The notes under the pieces: generated by a model
What the model was told of the DNA's origin: nothing
The model's database searches: none
What the model saw: the letters and a program-made list of their open reading frames with translations, nothing else
Shown: positions 1 to 7,939 of the stretch, in pieces
Layout: every line of letters starts with the position of its first letter
Position numbering within the stretch: position 1 is the stretch's first letter
From: Candidatus Falkowbacteria bacterium CG1_02_41_21
Lineage (GTDB): Bacteria > Patescibacteriota > Patescibacteriia > Patescibacteriales > UBA12465
DNA: 16,468 nt
Direction: 5' to 3'
NCBI GenBank assembly: GCA_001871235.1
Contig: MNUV01000006.1
Span: 1 to 16,468, forward strand
Program-made: the position numbers and the translations under genes

Positions 1-191
1 TAGACTTCCATATTGCCTTGAACCAGAATTATTTCTCCGCCAAAACTCTTCGCCAAAAAATCAATCGTTTCCGAATTGGTCACATCACCGCAACAAATAA
101 TTTTTTCCATGTTGGCCTTTTTGGCCCAACGCAAAAAAATCTTCAAATTGGCCAAATTGTCGTGAATGTCAGAGATAATCGCTATTTTCAT
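1..191 (-). CDS. YfcE/MJ0936-type metallophosphoesterase, 3' end missing
   Basis: The first 63 codons of a leftward gene that leaves the window at position 1. The protein begins MKIAIISDIHDN, then has CCGD at residues 33-36 and QGN at 58-60. These are the first three metal-binding blocks of calcineurin-like phosphoesterases (D8, H10, D36, N60). The very short N-terminus and close spacing fit the small YfcE/MJ0936 branch, which hydrolyses phosphodiesters with two metal ions. Substrate is not predictable. The ATG at 191 is preferred because the family starts right at this strand. An in-frame TTG at 206 lies 4 nt after a GGGAGGA-like sequence and would add five residues, but the promoter below points to the ATG. 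It follows the translin-like gene on the same strand after a 78-bp gap. Confidence 0.85.
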   Translation of the reverse strand, partial: MKIAIISDIHDNLANLKIFLRWAKKANMEKIICCGDVTNSETIDFLAKSFGGEIILVQGNMEV

Positions 192-197
192 ATTATA

Positions 198-226
198 ATT
201 ATACAAGAATCCTCCCAAATAAGCAA
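198..226 (-). promoter_or_regulatory. Promoter of the phosphoesterase gene, leaderless type
   Basis: On the minus strand, TTGCTT (226-221) is followed after exactly 17 bp by a perfect TATAAT (203-198). The -10 box ends 6 nt before the ATG at 191, so transcription should begin at or next to the start codon. The -35 box lies within the distal arm of the hairpin that follows the translin-like gene. Confidence 0.55.
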
Positions 227-258
227 AAAGCCTCATTTTAATAATAAGGTTTTTGCTT
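221..258 (-). terminator. Hairpin after the translin-like gene, weak terminator candidate
   Basis: AAGCAAAAA (221-229) pairs with TTTTTGCTT (250-258), and CC (231-232) with GG (248-249) across one bulged G. The loop is 233-247. It lies 11 bp beyond the translin-like stop codon. The only T-tract is part of the stem, so termination may be partial. Confidence 0.4.
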
Positions 259-269
259 TGAATTTAATT

Positions 270-842
270 TTATTCTTTCCTTAACTTAATCTCATAATCC
301 ATCTGCTCGATCTTGCGTAAATGACCGCGCGCCTGATCATACTTGGTGCGCAGATATCCGGTTAAATCGAAATCAACCAATTGCGCCATAATTTCATTCA
401 CAATTTCCTTAATTTCTTTCACTCGCTGAAATTTTCCCGCCGCCGCTTCATTGGTGGCCACTCGAACCAGCTCTCCAATCAGATCGCAAATACCACCAAG
501 ATAAGTTTCATAGTTTAATTTAATGCCTTTGATGACGGCCAATGGCTGACCGCTTAAAACTAAATACAACATTTTAGCTTCCACATATTCCTCCACGGCC
601 GCCTTGAAAGAGCCTTCTTGATAAATCCGATCAATGCCGAAATTCTTATCTAATTTAGCCAAAATTTCTTCCACTTCTTTAAATTTCTCTTCGGCCGGCT
701 TGATGTCACCCCGATGGAGCGCAAAAATAATCTTTTTGGATTCAAACAAGGCGACATTGGCCAAACTGCCGATTTGGCGTCTCTCGCTACCGCTCTCGGT
801 GTACTCACTCTTCAATTTCTCAATAAATTTTTTATCAATCAT
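270..842 (-). CDS. Translin/TRAX-family protein, putative RNA-binding ribonuclease
   Basis: A 190-aa, almost wholly alpha-helical protein. Recognition rests on three blocks: EEYVEA (residues 84-89), equivalent to the TRAX motif QEYVEA; YLGGICDLIGELVR (114-127), which matches TRAX YLLGxxDLTGELMR; and a C-terminal helix (about 159-186, DLTGYLRTKYDQARGHLRK...) like the end of translin. Translin and TRAX form the C3PO complex, an octameric single-stranded RNA nuclease. Its catalytic acids in TRAX are two glutamates of QEYVEA and the aspartate of the second block. All have counterparts here (E85, E88, D120), so this is more likely active than a pure RNA binder. The length is close to archaeal and eukaryotic members. 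It starts 14 bp after the pilus ATPase stop, with no Shine-Dalgarno, so it is probably co-transcribed. The RNA target is unknown. Confidence 0.75.
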   Translation of the reverse strand: MIDKKFIEKLKSEYTESGSERRQIGSLANVALFESKKIIFALHRGDIKPAEEKFKEVEEILAKLDKNFGIDRIYQEGSFKAAVEEYVEAKMLYLVLSGQPLAVIKGIKLNYETYLGGICDLIGELVRVATNEAAAGKFQRVKEIKEIVNEIMAQLVDFDLTGYLRTKYDQARGHLRKIEQMDYEIKLRKE

Positions 843-856
843 AAAAATGTTATTTA

Positions 857-3800
857 TTATTTACAAACCCGAAACACTTCATCAATTGTCGTCTCACCTT
901 TCAAAGCTTTGAGCACACCGTCTTGGAGCATGGTAATCATGCCATTCTTGATTGCCTCTTGTTCAATATCATAATCCGAGAAAGCTGGATTCTGGATGGC
1001 CTTACCTATTTCCGGATTGGCCCCGATGGTTTCATACAAACCGACACGCCCCTTATAACCGATGAAATTACATTTATCGCAACCGACACCTTTGAAGAAT
1101 TTAATATCGGTTGGAACTTTAACGACCGGATTTTTGATCTGAGCTAAAATAGTTTTAGCCTCCGCTAAAACAGCCGGATCAACCGTAGCCTCCTGACGAC
1201 AGCTAGGACAAATCTTACGCGCCAAACGTTGACCCACGGAACACTCAATAGAGTTGGCCAACTGTTGGCGGTCAACACCCAATCCCAAGAAACGGGAAAT
1301 GGCTCCCGCAGCGCTATTGGCATGAATGGTAGACAAAACTAAGTGGCCGGTTAAAGCCGCCTCAATAGCAACTTTAGCGGTCTCTTCATCTCGGATTTCT
1401 CCAATCATCATAATATTTGGATTCTGCCGCAAGAGCGATCTCATGGCTGCCGCAAAAGTATAGCCCTGCTCGGCATTAATTTGAGTTTGGATGATGCCTT
1501 CCATCTGATATTCAATCGGATCTTCCACGGTGATAATCTTCACATCGGATTTATTCAAAGTTTTTAAAATGCTGTATAGAGTGGTCGTCTTACCGGACCC
1601 GGTCGGACCGGTAGTGATAATAATACCCTTAGTCTTTTTCATACTCTCGGTCAAAACTTGTAAAGAGTAATCTTCAATTCCCAAAATATCCATATTCAAA
1701 GCGCCTTCTTTGCCGGATAATAATCGGATAACGATAGTTTCGCCGTAACCGCCGGAAATAATGGAAACCCGGCAATCCATTTTGGAACTGCCCAAGAAAA
1801 TGGCAAAGCGACCGTCCATAGTGGCTTGTTTGACATTGGTGACAAAGCCGGACAGTAATTTAATCTCTCCCAGGACCGGCAGATAATGTTCTTTGCTTAA
1901 ACGTAGCATGTCATGCATCACCCCATCAATTCGCAGCCGAATCTTGACATCAGTTTCCGTCGGTTCAATATGCAAATCTCCGGCCTCGCTCTTCACCGCC
2001 AAAGAAATGATAATCGTAATTAAATCTTTGACCGGAATATTCTTAATTAATTCGCTAATCATCTCCGGAGTCTTGAGCAAGTCAAAGGCGCGAGCCAAAT
2101 CAGCTTCATTAATTTTAATGCCCCGACCCATAGTTTGCGACACGACGATATCATATAATTCATTGACATAATCAAAGTCGCCGATGACTCGATAAATTTC
2201 ATCCAAAGTAGTCATCCCGTCCATTGCTTTTAACACGCCGTCTTGCAGCATGGTGATCATGCCGTTTTCAATGGCTTGCTGTAGAATCTTAAAAGCAGGG
2301 GCGTTATCAATCGTGAGCTGCTTAATCTTTTCGTCCATGGTAAATATTTCATAAATACCAATCCGACTCTTATAACCGATTCCGGCGCAATAATCACAGC
2401 CGGCTCCGGCTTTAAATATTTTTGGCAAGGTGGTCGGAATATTAATTCCCGACTTGGGCGAAATAACCGCCAGAATCTTTTGCAATTGTTCTTTTTCCGC
2501 TTCGGTTAAAATATGTTCCACGCGACATTGCGGGCAAACTTTCCGCACTAAGCGTTGGCCGATAACCACATTAATGGACGGCACTAAAAAATAAGGTTTA
2601 ACTCCCATGTCAATCATCCGCGGAATAACCCCGGCCGCATCATTGGTATGTAAAGTGGACAAAACCAAGTGACCGGTGAGTGAAGCCTGGACGGCAATCT
2701 CAGCCGTTTCCAAATCACGAATTTCTCCCACCATTACAATGTTCGGATCTTGGCGCAAAATAGAACGAAGACCATCGGCAAAATTATAACCCTTTTTGGC
2801 GTTAATCTGACTTTGGCTGATACCTTTTAATTGATATTCAATCGGGTCTTCAAGCGTAATAATCTTGGTGCCGGGTTCATTTAATTTATTTAAAATCGCA
2901 TATAAAGTGGTGGTTTTACCGGATCCGGTCGGGCCGGTAGTTAAAACTAAACCATTAGGCTTGGCGATACCGGCCCGCAAAACTTCAAAAACTTCCGGGC
3001 GCAAACCCAATTCCTCAAACGACAAACCGACTGAGCTGGAACGGAGCAAGCGCATGACAACGCTTTCGCCATAAGCGGTAGGCAAAAAGGAAGAGCGGAC
3101 ATCAATTTTTTCATTGGTCAAAAAAATAGAGTAACGGCCGTCTTGCGGCTGGTCTTCAATATTAATCTTAACCCCCGCCAAGATTTTCATCCGGGAAACA
3201 ATTTTTTTCCATTTTAAACGATCAATCGAGGCCGCTTCTTGGAGCACGCCATCAATCCGTAAACGAATAGCCACGCTGGCCGCTTCCGCCTCAATATGAA
3301 TATCCGAAGCCCCGGTCTTCATCGCCGTCGCTAAAATTAAAGTCACAATATCCGAAATATTAACTTTATTAATTTGCTCGTTTAAATTCTTATAACTCAA
3401 AATTGCGTTTTTGAATTTTTCCAAATCCTCTTCTTTGATCTCCACGCCGGAATCATATTTCTTGACCTTCGGCAGATTTTTATAAAACTCCCAGGCATTT
3501 TCCAGACTGCTCGGAGAAATAGCATAGAGACGACTCTTGGTAAAATATTGGGTATTGATCCGAGTGATTATCTCTTGAATCTTCGGTTCCTCCGGAGTAG
3601 TAGTTCCCATCCGAATATTTTCACCGTCATAATAAAAACAAACTAAATTATATCGGCGCGACTCCTCTTCCGGAATTAATCCAATCGCTTCCGGGCTGAT
3701 CGGAAAACCGAAAAGATTGACATAATCCAAACCCAAAAACGTCGCCCGAGTTTCAGTCTGCCGTTCAATTTTTTTTAATTGAATTTCTTGCTGTTTAGCT

Positions 3801-3883
3801 ATCAGTTTGCCTTGAGGAGTATTATCATCCGAGGGCGCCGCAGTCTTGCTCAACAAACTGGAAATGGAGTCAAATCCGCTCAT
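857..3883 (-). CDS. PilB/GspE-type secretion ATPase with two tandem motor modules
   Basis: 1008 aa, nearly twice the usual 550-600 of PilB/GspE, the hexameric cytoplasmic ATPases that drive type IV pilus extension or type II secretion. Residues 1-150 resemble a degenerate GspE N-terminal domain. Module 1 spans about 165-570: Walker A GPTGSGKT at 317-324, Asp box LEDPIEY around 344-350, Walker B with GEIRD at 386-390, His box STLHTND at 409-415, zinc cysteines 450/453/496/499. Module 2 spans about 613-1008: Walker A 759-766, VEDPIEY around 786-792, GEIRD 828-832, STIHANS 851-857, cysteines 892/895/935/938. Each module ends with NGMITMLQDGVLKA followed by an (I/V)(Y/F)RV tail. All catalytic motifs are intact in both. 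The gene follows the membrane protein by 12 bp. No pilC, pilT or pilin gene lies in the window, so pilus versus secretion use is inferred. Either a fusion of paralogues or an internal duplication would explain it. Confidence 0.93.
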   Translation of the reverse strand: MSGFDSISSLLSKTAAPSDDNTPQGKLIAKQQEIQLKKIERQTETRATFLGLDYVNLFGFPISPEAIGLIPEEESRRYNLVCFYYDGENIRMGTTTPEEPKIQEIITRINTQYFTKSRLYAISPSSLENAWEFYKNLPKVKKYDSGVEIKEEDLEKFKNAILSYKNLNEQINKVNISDIVTLILATAMKTGASDIHIEAEAASVAIRLRIDGVLQEAASIDRLKWKKIVSRMKILAGVKINIEDQPQDGRYSIFLTNEKIDVRSSFLPTAYGESVVMRLLRSSSVGLSFEELGLRPEVFEVLRAGIAKPNGLVLTTGPTGSGKTTTLYAILNKLNEPGTKIITLEDPIEYQLKGISQSQINAKKGYNFADGLRSILRQDPNIVMVGEIRDLETAEIAVQASLTGHLVLSTLHTNDAAGVIPRMIDMGVKPYFLVPSINVVIGQRLVRKVCPQCRVEHILTEAEKEQLQKILAVISPKSGINIPTTLPKIFKAGAGCDYCAGIGYKSRIGIYEIFTMDEKIKQLTIDNAPAFKILQQAIENGMITMLQDGVLKAMDGMTTLDEIYRVIGDFDYVNELYDIVVSQTMGRGIKINEADLARAFDLLKTPEMISELIKNIPVKDLITIIISLAVKSEAGDLHIEPTETDVKIRLRIDGVMHDMLRLSKEHYLPVLGEIKLLSGFVTNVKQATMDGRFAIFLGSSKMDCRVSIISGGYGETIVIRLLSGKEGALNMDILGIEDYSLQVLTESMKKTKGIIITTGPTGSGKTTTLYSILKTLNKSDVKIITVEDPIEYQMEGIIQTQINAEQGYTFAAAMRSLLRQNPNIMMIGEIRDEETAKVAIEAALTGHLVLSTIHANSAAGAISRFLGLGVDRQQLANSIECSVGQRLARKICPSCRQEATVDPAVLAEAKTILAQIKNPVVKVPTDIKFFKGVGCDKCNFIGYKGRVGLYETIGANPEIGKAIQNPAFSDYDIEQEAIKNGMITMLQDGVLKALKGETTIDEVFRVCK

Positions 3884-3895
3884 AAAAAGGAGAAA

Positions 3896-4909
3896 TTATT
3901 TAAAACTAATTGGCTTATTTCTAATGCTTTCCGGCGCTAATCGTTCCAGCTTGCTCTCAATGCCCCGGCCCAAATGATTGAACAAATTAGTCCAAGCCAC
4001 CACCTGGAAAGTACTCAAAATTGAACCGCAGAGAATAATAAAGACGACCAAAATAATGGTACCTAAAATCACGACGCTCCAGAAAGCTAAGGCCGTAAAC
4101 ATTGATAAGAGGGCTAGGGCCAAGAAGAAAAAAGGAATGACTAAAATTAAGACGGCGGTCAGAATAACAAAAGTGGCGAAAAAACTAATAGCGAAAAGCA
4201 AGAAAGCCAACTCTAAACTGACAATCCAATTTTCTCGAAAAAGTTTCCCGGCGCTTCTCAGGGCCGACCGAAAATTAGCCTTCTGCAAAACGATAAAAGC
4301 GATGGCATATTTAATCATCAAAGAAAAGGCCACGGCTAAAGGAATAAATAAAACAAATAACAAAATGTAAAGAGCGCCCGAAAAGATTTTATTCCAAAAT
4401 AAGAATACCAGAGGCAGGCTGACCAGTATCACTAACATATTAATGACAACCTTGGAAATGATATTAAGTCCCAAGACCGGCCAAAAGCTCTTGACCCCGG
4501 CCGCCACTCCCACATGCAAACTTAAATCAGCCACCTCTTTTTTGCTCTTGAGAATCTGATTGGAATTATTGACAATGGCAATTTGAGAAATGACAGCCAA
4601 CCAAATCAATAATAAAAAGGCGGCCAGAATTATTAAAGCAATGACCAGGATTAACGACATAAAAAACGGATCCTGGCTAAACATACTAAAAATTTTAGGA
4701 AAAAATCCCCAACTAAAAAAACCGGAATGGAAAAAATTACTCCAATTATACCACCACTCCAAGGAAGCATTACGGCTCATAGCTCGAGTTAAGATCTGAT
4801 ATTCAGCTCCGATGCTTAAAAGAGACGCAAATAAACCGAAAAACCACAAATACCGGTTTTTCCAAGTAATTTTGAAAGATTGCAAAAGCATTTGGCGATA
4901 TGAAAACAT
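3896..4909 (-). CDS. Polytopic membrane protein of unknown function
   Basis: 337 aa with about six hydrophobic stretches (roughly residues 20-34, 83-113, 144-171, 178-206, 229-260, 262-305) and a basic, soluble C-terminal tail from about 310. The N-terminus, WKNRYLWFFGLFASLL, is a pattern I associate with CPR multi-pass proteins of the DUF4013 or glycerophosphodiester-phosphodiesterase membrane-domain type, but I cannot assign a family from sequence alone. No catalytic motif is visible, and it does not read as the PilC/GspF platform protein. It is the first gene of the leftward unit, 12 bp before the tandem ATPase. A role as a membrane partner of that ATPase is conceivable but unproved. The leader (about 65 nt) contains two small hairpins and no Shine-Dalgarno. 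Confidence 0.8.
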   Translation of the reverse strand: MFSYRQMLLQSFKITWKNRYLWFFGLFASLLSIGAEYQILTRAMSRNASLEWWYNWSNFFHSGFFSWGFFPKIFSMFSQDPFFMSLILVIALIILAAFLLLIWLAVISQIAIVNNSNQILKSKKEVADLSLHVGVAAGVKSFWPVLGLNIISKVVINMLVILVSLPLVFLFWNKIFSGALYILLFVLFIPLAVAFSLMIKYAIAFIVLQKANFRSALRSAGKLFRENWIVSLELAFLLFAISFFATFVILTAVLILVIPFFFLALALLSMFTALAFWSVVILGTIILVVFIILCGSILSTFQVVAWTNLFNHLGRGIESKLERLAPESIRNKPISFK

Positions 4910-4918
4910 AAAATTGAA

Positions 4919-4936
4919 AAGCCTAATTTAAGGCTT
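4919..4936 (-). other. Hairpin in the leader of the membrane-protein gene
   Basis: AAGCCT (4919-4924) and AGGCTT (4931-4936) form a perfect 6-bp stem with a 6-nt loop, 9 nt before the start codon at 4909. A second small hairpin, AAGTT-GAAA-AACTT, lies at 4951-4964 in the same predicted leader. Neither has a following T-tract. They may affect translation or be incidental in AT-rich DNA. Confidence 0.35.
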
Positions 4937-4953
4937 ATTAATTTAAATTAAAG

Positions 4954-4982
4954 TTGAAAAACTTCTAATAGTTTGGTACTAT
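4954..4982 (+). promoter_or_regulatory. Promoter of the tyrS-argS-glyS operon
   Basis: TTGAAA (4954-4959), a 17-bp spacer, then TACTAT (4977-4982), preceded by TGG, an extended -10 (TGn). The predicted start is near 4989, giving a leader of about 26 nt without a Shine-Dalgarno. The -10 box overlaps that of the leftward promoter by two bases. Confidence 0.55.
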
Positions 4983-5009
4983 TATAACATACTAAATAAT
5001 TCTAAACAA
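4981..5009 (-). promoter_or_regulatory. Leftward promoter of the membrane protein-ATPase-translin unit
   Basis: On the minus strand: TTGTTT (5009-5004), 17 bp, then a perfect TATAAT (4986-4981) preceded by TGT, giving an extended -10. The predicted start is near 4974. Its -10 shares 4981-4982 with the tyrS promoter, so polymerase cannot occupy both at once. Confidence 0.65.
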
Positions 5010-5014
5010 ATGAT

Positions 5015-6244
5015 ATGGCTAAAGTAATTACGGACAAAAAACTGGTGGATGAGCTGTTAAGCCGAGGAGTGGAGAAAATCTACCCCAATCGGGAATTACT
5101 CGAAAAAAAGCTATTAAGTGGTGCCAAGATTCGTCTGTATTGCGGTTATGACCCCAGTGCCAACGCTCTCCACATTGGCAATGCCATCTCCATTAATAAA
5201 CTGGCCCAATTCCAAAAACTGGGCCATGAAGTTATTTTTTTGATAGGCGACTTTACCGGCATGATTGGCGATCCGACCGACAAAAAAGCGACCCGCCAGA
5301 AATTAACCAGAAAAGAGGTTTTGACCAATTCTCGACATTATCAAGCTCAAGCCTCGGCTTATCTGGATTTTGATGGCGGGAACCCCGCCCAAGTTCTATA
5401 CAACAGCGCCTGGAATGATAAATTAACTTTTAAAGACCTGATTGAACTCTCCTCTAACTTTACCGTCCAACAAATGATTCAGCGCGATATGTTTCAAGAT
5501 CGTCTCAAGGAAGCCAGGCCGATTTATCTCCACGAATTTCTCTACCCCCTGGCTCAAGCTTATGACAGCGTAACCATGGATGTTGATTTGGAAATTGGCG
5601 GCAACGACCAGATGTTTAACATGATGTGCGGTCGGGACTTAATGAAATCTCTAAAAAATAAAGAAAAATTCGTTTTGACTCTTAAACTTCTGACCGATGA
5701 TGCCGGTAGCAAAATGGGCAAGTCGGAAGGCAACGCCGTTTTCTTGGATGCCAAACCTAATGATATGTATGGCATTATTATGTCCTGGCCGGACGGAACT
5801 ATCCCGACCGCTTTTGAACTTTGCACTAATGTCCCCTACGAAGAAGTCAAAAAAATTACGAGCAATTTAAAAACTTCTCGAGCCAACCCCCGCGACTTAA
5901 AAATGCATCTAGCTTTTGAAATCACTAAAATTTATCATGGCGAAAAATTAGCTTTAGAAGCTCAGGAGAACTTTATCAAAACCGTCCAGAATAAAGAAAT
6001 GCCCGATGAGATTCCCGGCCACAAAACTAATTCTAGCTCCATAAATATTGTTGACCTTTTGGTGGAGAGCAAACTCGCTCCCAGCAAAAATGAAGCTCGC
6101 AGACTGATTGAACAGGGCGGCATTAAAATTAAAGAAGGTAATAATGATTTTGCCGTCGTTAAAAATGCCAATCTGACTATAGAAATAAAGAAAGGAATTA
6201 TCGTCCAACGAGGCAAAAGACAATATCTAAAAATAACCAAATAA
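5015..6244 (+). CDS. tyrS: Tyrosyl-tRNA synthetase
   Basis: 409 aa, class I synthetase that charges tRNA-Tyr in the cytoplasm. Visible signatures: YCGYDPSANALHIGN (42-56) with the HIGH variant HIGN at 53-56; LIGDFTGMIGDPT (76-88); GGNDQ (195-199), part of the tyrosine and ATP pocket; KMGKS (233-237), the KMSKS loop; and an S4 RNA-binding domain from about 346 to the end (LLVESKLAPSKNEARRLI, GGIKIKE). This is the normal order and length for bacterial TyrRS. The ATG at 5015 fits the family start; an upstream ATG at 5010 is out of frame. It is the first gene of a three-synthetase operon, and its stop codon directly abuts the argS start. I see no T-box in the short leader. Confidence 0.97.
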   Translation: MAKVITDKKLVDELLSRGVEKIYPNRELLEKKLLSGAKIRLYCGYDPSANALHIGNAISINKLAQFQKLGHEVIFLIGDFTGMIGDPTDKKATRQKLTRKEVLTNSRHYQAQASAYLDFDGGNPAQVLYNSAWNDKLTFKDLIELSSNFTVQQMIQRDMFQDRLKEARPIYLHEFLYPLAQAYDSVTMDVDLEIGGNDQMFNMMCGRDLMKSLKNKEKFVLTLKLLTDDAGSKMGKSEGNAVFLDAKPNDMYGIIMSWPDGTIPTAFELCTNVPYEEVKKITSNLKTSRANPRDLKMHLAFEITKIYHGEKLALEAQENFIKTVQNKEMPDEIPGHKTNSSSINIVDLLVESKLAPSKNEARRLIEQGGIKIKEGNNDFAVVKNANLTIEIKKGIIVQRGKRQYLKITK

Positions 6245-7930
6245 ATGGCTATTCTCCAAAAAATTAAAGCGGAAATCAAAAAAGCGGCAGGAGCTGATCT
6301 GGATATCAGCTATCCGCCCAACTCTGAGTTAGGCGATCTGAGCCTGGCTGTTTTTGCCGTCGCCCAAGGCAAAAACCCAGTAGAGGTGGCGCAAAAAATC
6401 AGTCAGAGTCTAAATCAAAACAAAAAACTCAAAACTTTAGTTGCGGAAATTAAAGCGGTCGGCCCTTACGTCAATTTTTTTCTAAACTATGATAATCTGG
6501 GTAACCAGGTGCTAACTGCCATTAAAAAGGAGAAAGATAAATATGGGCAAAATAATTCCGGTCAAAGAGCCGGGGTAATGATTGAGTTCTCCAATGGCAA
6601 CACCCACAAAGAAGTTCATATCGGGCATCTCCGTAATATTTGTTTTGGCGACAGCGTCACCAAATTATTAGCGGAAAGCGGCTACAAAGCTATCCCCGTG
6701 TCCTACATCAACGACTTTGGCATCTTCGTGGCCAAAACTCTTTGGCAGTATAAAAAAAATGAGGCTCATTATCAATCAATGAAAGGTGGCCAGGGCTATA
6801 TTCTAGGGACTTGTTATAAAGACGCCGTGAGTGCCTTAGAAAATAATGACGACACCAAAGCCGAAGTAACTCAAATCATGAAAGAGATTGAAAGCCGCCG
6901 AGGTAATTATTACCGGCTCTGGCGGAAAACTAGACTCTGGAGTATTGCCTACCTCAAAGAAATTTATCAAGAACTGGAAATTAAATTTAAAAAAACTTTC
7001 TACGAAAGCAAAGTGATTGCCGATGGGCTAAAAATTGTCAATCAATTAATCCGGAAAAAGATATTAATTAAAAGCGAGGGCGCCATCATCGCCGACCTAG
7101 AAAAATATAATTTAGGCGTTTTGCCGATTATCCGTTCCGACGGTACCGCTCTTTATCCCGTGGCTGATCTGGCCTTAGCGGTCAAAAAATTCCAAACCAA
7201 TAAAATTACCGAGTCAATTCATGTGGTGGATGTTCGCCAAGGATTATATTTCAAACAAATCTTCAAGATTCTGGAATTAATGGGCTACCAACAAAAAATG
7301 ACTCATCTGGCCTATGACTTTGTCACTCTGCCCTCGGGTATGATATCTTCACGCAGTGGCAATGTCATCACTTATCGCGAATTATTAGACGAAGCCAGAG
7401 AACAGGCCATCACCGAAACTAAAGCCAAGAGAATTGATTGGAGCGACAAAAAAATCAAACAAGTGGCCACTGAAATTGCTCTGTCCACTATCAAATTTGA
7501 GATGCTCAAAGTTTCCTCCCAGAAAACCATTACCTTTGATATCAAAGAAGCTTTAAAATTTGAAGGTTATACCGCTACTTATCTCCAATATACTCATGCT
7601 CGGATTACAAGCCTGGCCAAAAAAGGTGGCGGCAAAAAAGTTAAAGCTGATTACAAATTATTGTCAGAACCGTTTGAGAAAACTTTGATTATCAAAATGG
7701 CCAAATACCCAGAAGTTGTCCTGCGCGCCGCTGGTAGTTATGCCCCTTCCGAAATTACCAAATATTTATTTGAACTGGGCCAAGATTTCAATGACTATTA
7801 TCACAATATTCAGATCATCAAGAGCGACCCCAAAACCAAGGCGGCCCGCCTGGAATTAACCGGAGCGGTTGGACAAATAATCAAAAATGGCCTAAAGTTA
7901 TTGGGCCTTAAAGCAATTAACGAAATCTAA
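6245..7930 (+). CDS. argS: Arginyl-tRNA synthetase
   Basis: 561 aa, class Ia synthetase for tRNA-Arg. An N-terminal Add1-like domain (about 1-90, with GDLSLAVF at 30-37 and GPYVNFFL at 73-80) binds the tRNA D-loop region. The catalytic core has EFSNGNTHKEVHIGHLRN (114-131), with HIGH at 125-128. The KMSKS equivalent is degenerate, MISSRSG at 366-372, which is normal in many ArgRS enzymes. A C-terminal DALR helical domain (from about 445, TATYLQYTHARI) recognises the anticodon. ATG follows the tyrS TAA with no intervening base, so translational coupling is likely. A tRNA-Arg(UCG), one of its substrates, is encoded at 16061 in this window. Confidence 0.97.
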   Translation: MAILQKIKAEIKKAAGADLDISYPPNSELGDLSLAVFAVAQGKNPVEVAQKISQSLNQNKKLKTLVAEIKAVGPYVNFFLNYDNLGNQVLTAIKKEKDKYGQNNSGQRAGVMIEFSNGNTHKEVHIGHLRNICFGDSVTKLLAESGYKAIPVSYINDFGIFVAKTLWQYKKNEAHYQSMKGGQGYILGTCYKDAVSALENNDDTKAEVTQIMKEIESRRGNYYRLWRKTRLWSIAYLKEIYQELEIKFKKTFYESKVIADGLKIVNQLIRKKILIKSEGAIIADLEKYNLGVLPIIRSDGTALYPVADLALAVKKFQTNKITESIHVVDVRQGLYFKQIFKILELMGYQQKMTHLAYDFVTLPSGMISSRSGNVITYRELLDEAREQAITETKAKRIDWSDKKIKQVATEIALSTIKFEMLKVSSQKTITFDIKEALKFEGYTATYLQYTHARITSLAKKGGGKKVKADYKLLSEPFEKTLIIKMAKYPEVVLRAAGSYAPSEITKYLFELGQDFNDYYHNIQIIKSDPKTKAARLELTGAVGQIIKNGLKLLGLKAINEI

Positions 7931-7939
7931 CCTAAAAAT

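Noticed and set aside
3978..4370. Lysine-rich reading frame opposite the membrane-protein gene
   Set aside because: It is the antisense of hydrophobic codons; the leftward gene has coherent membrane helices and correct operon spacing.
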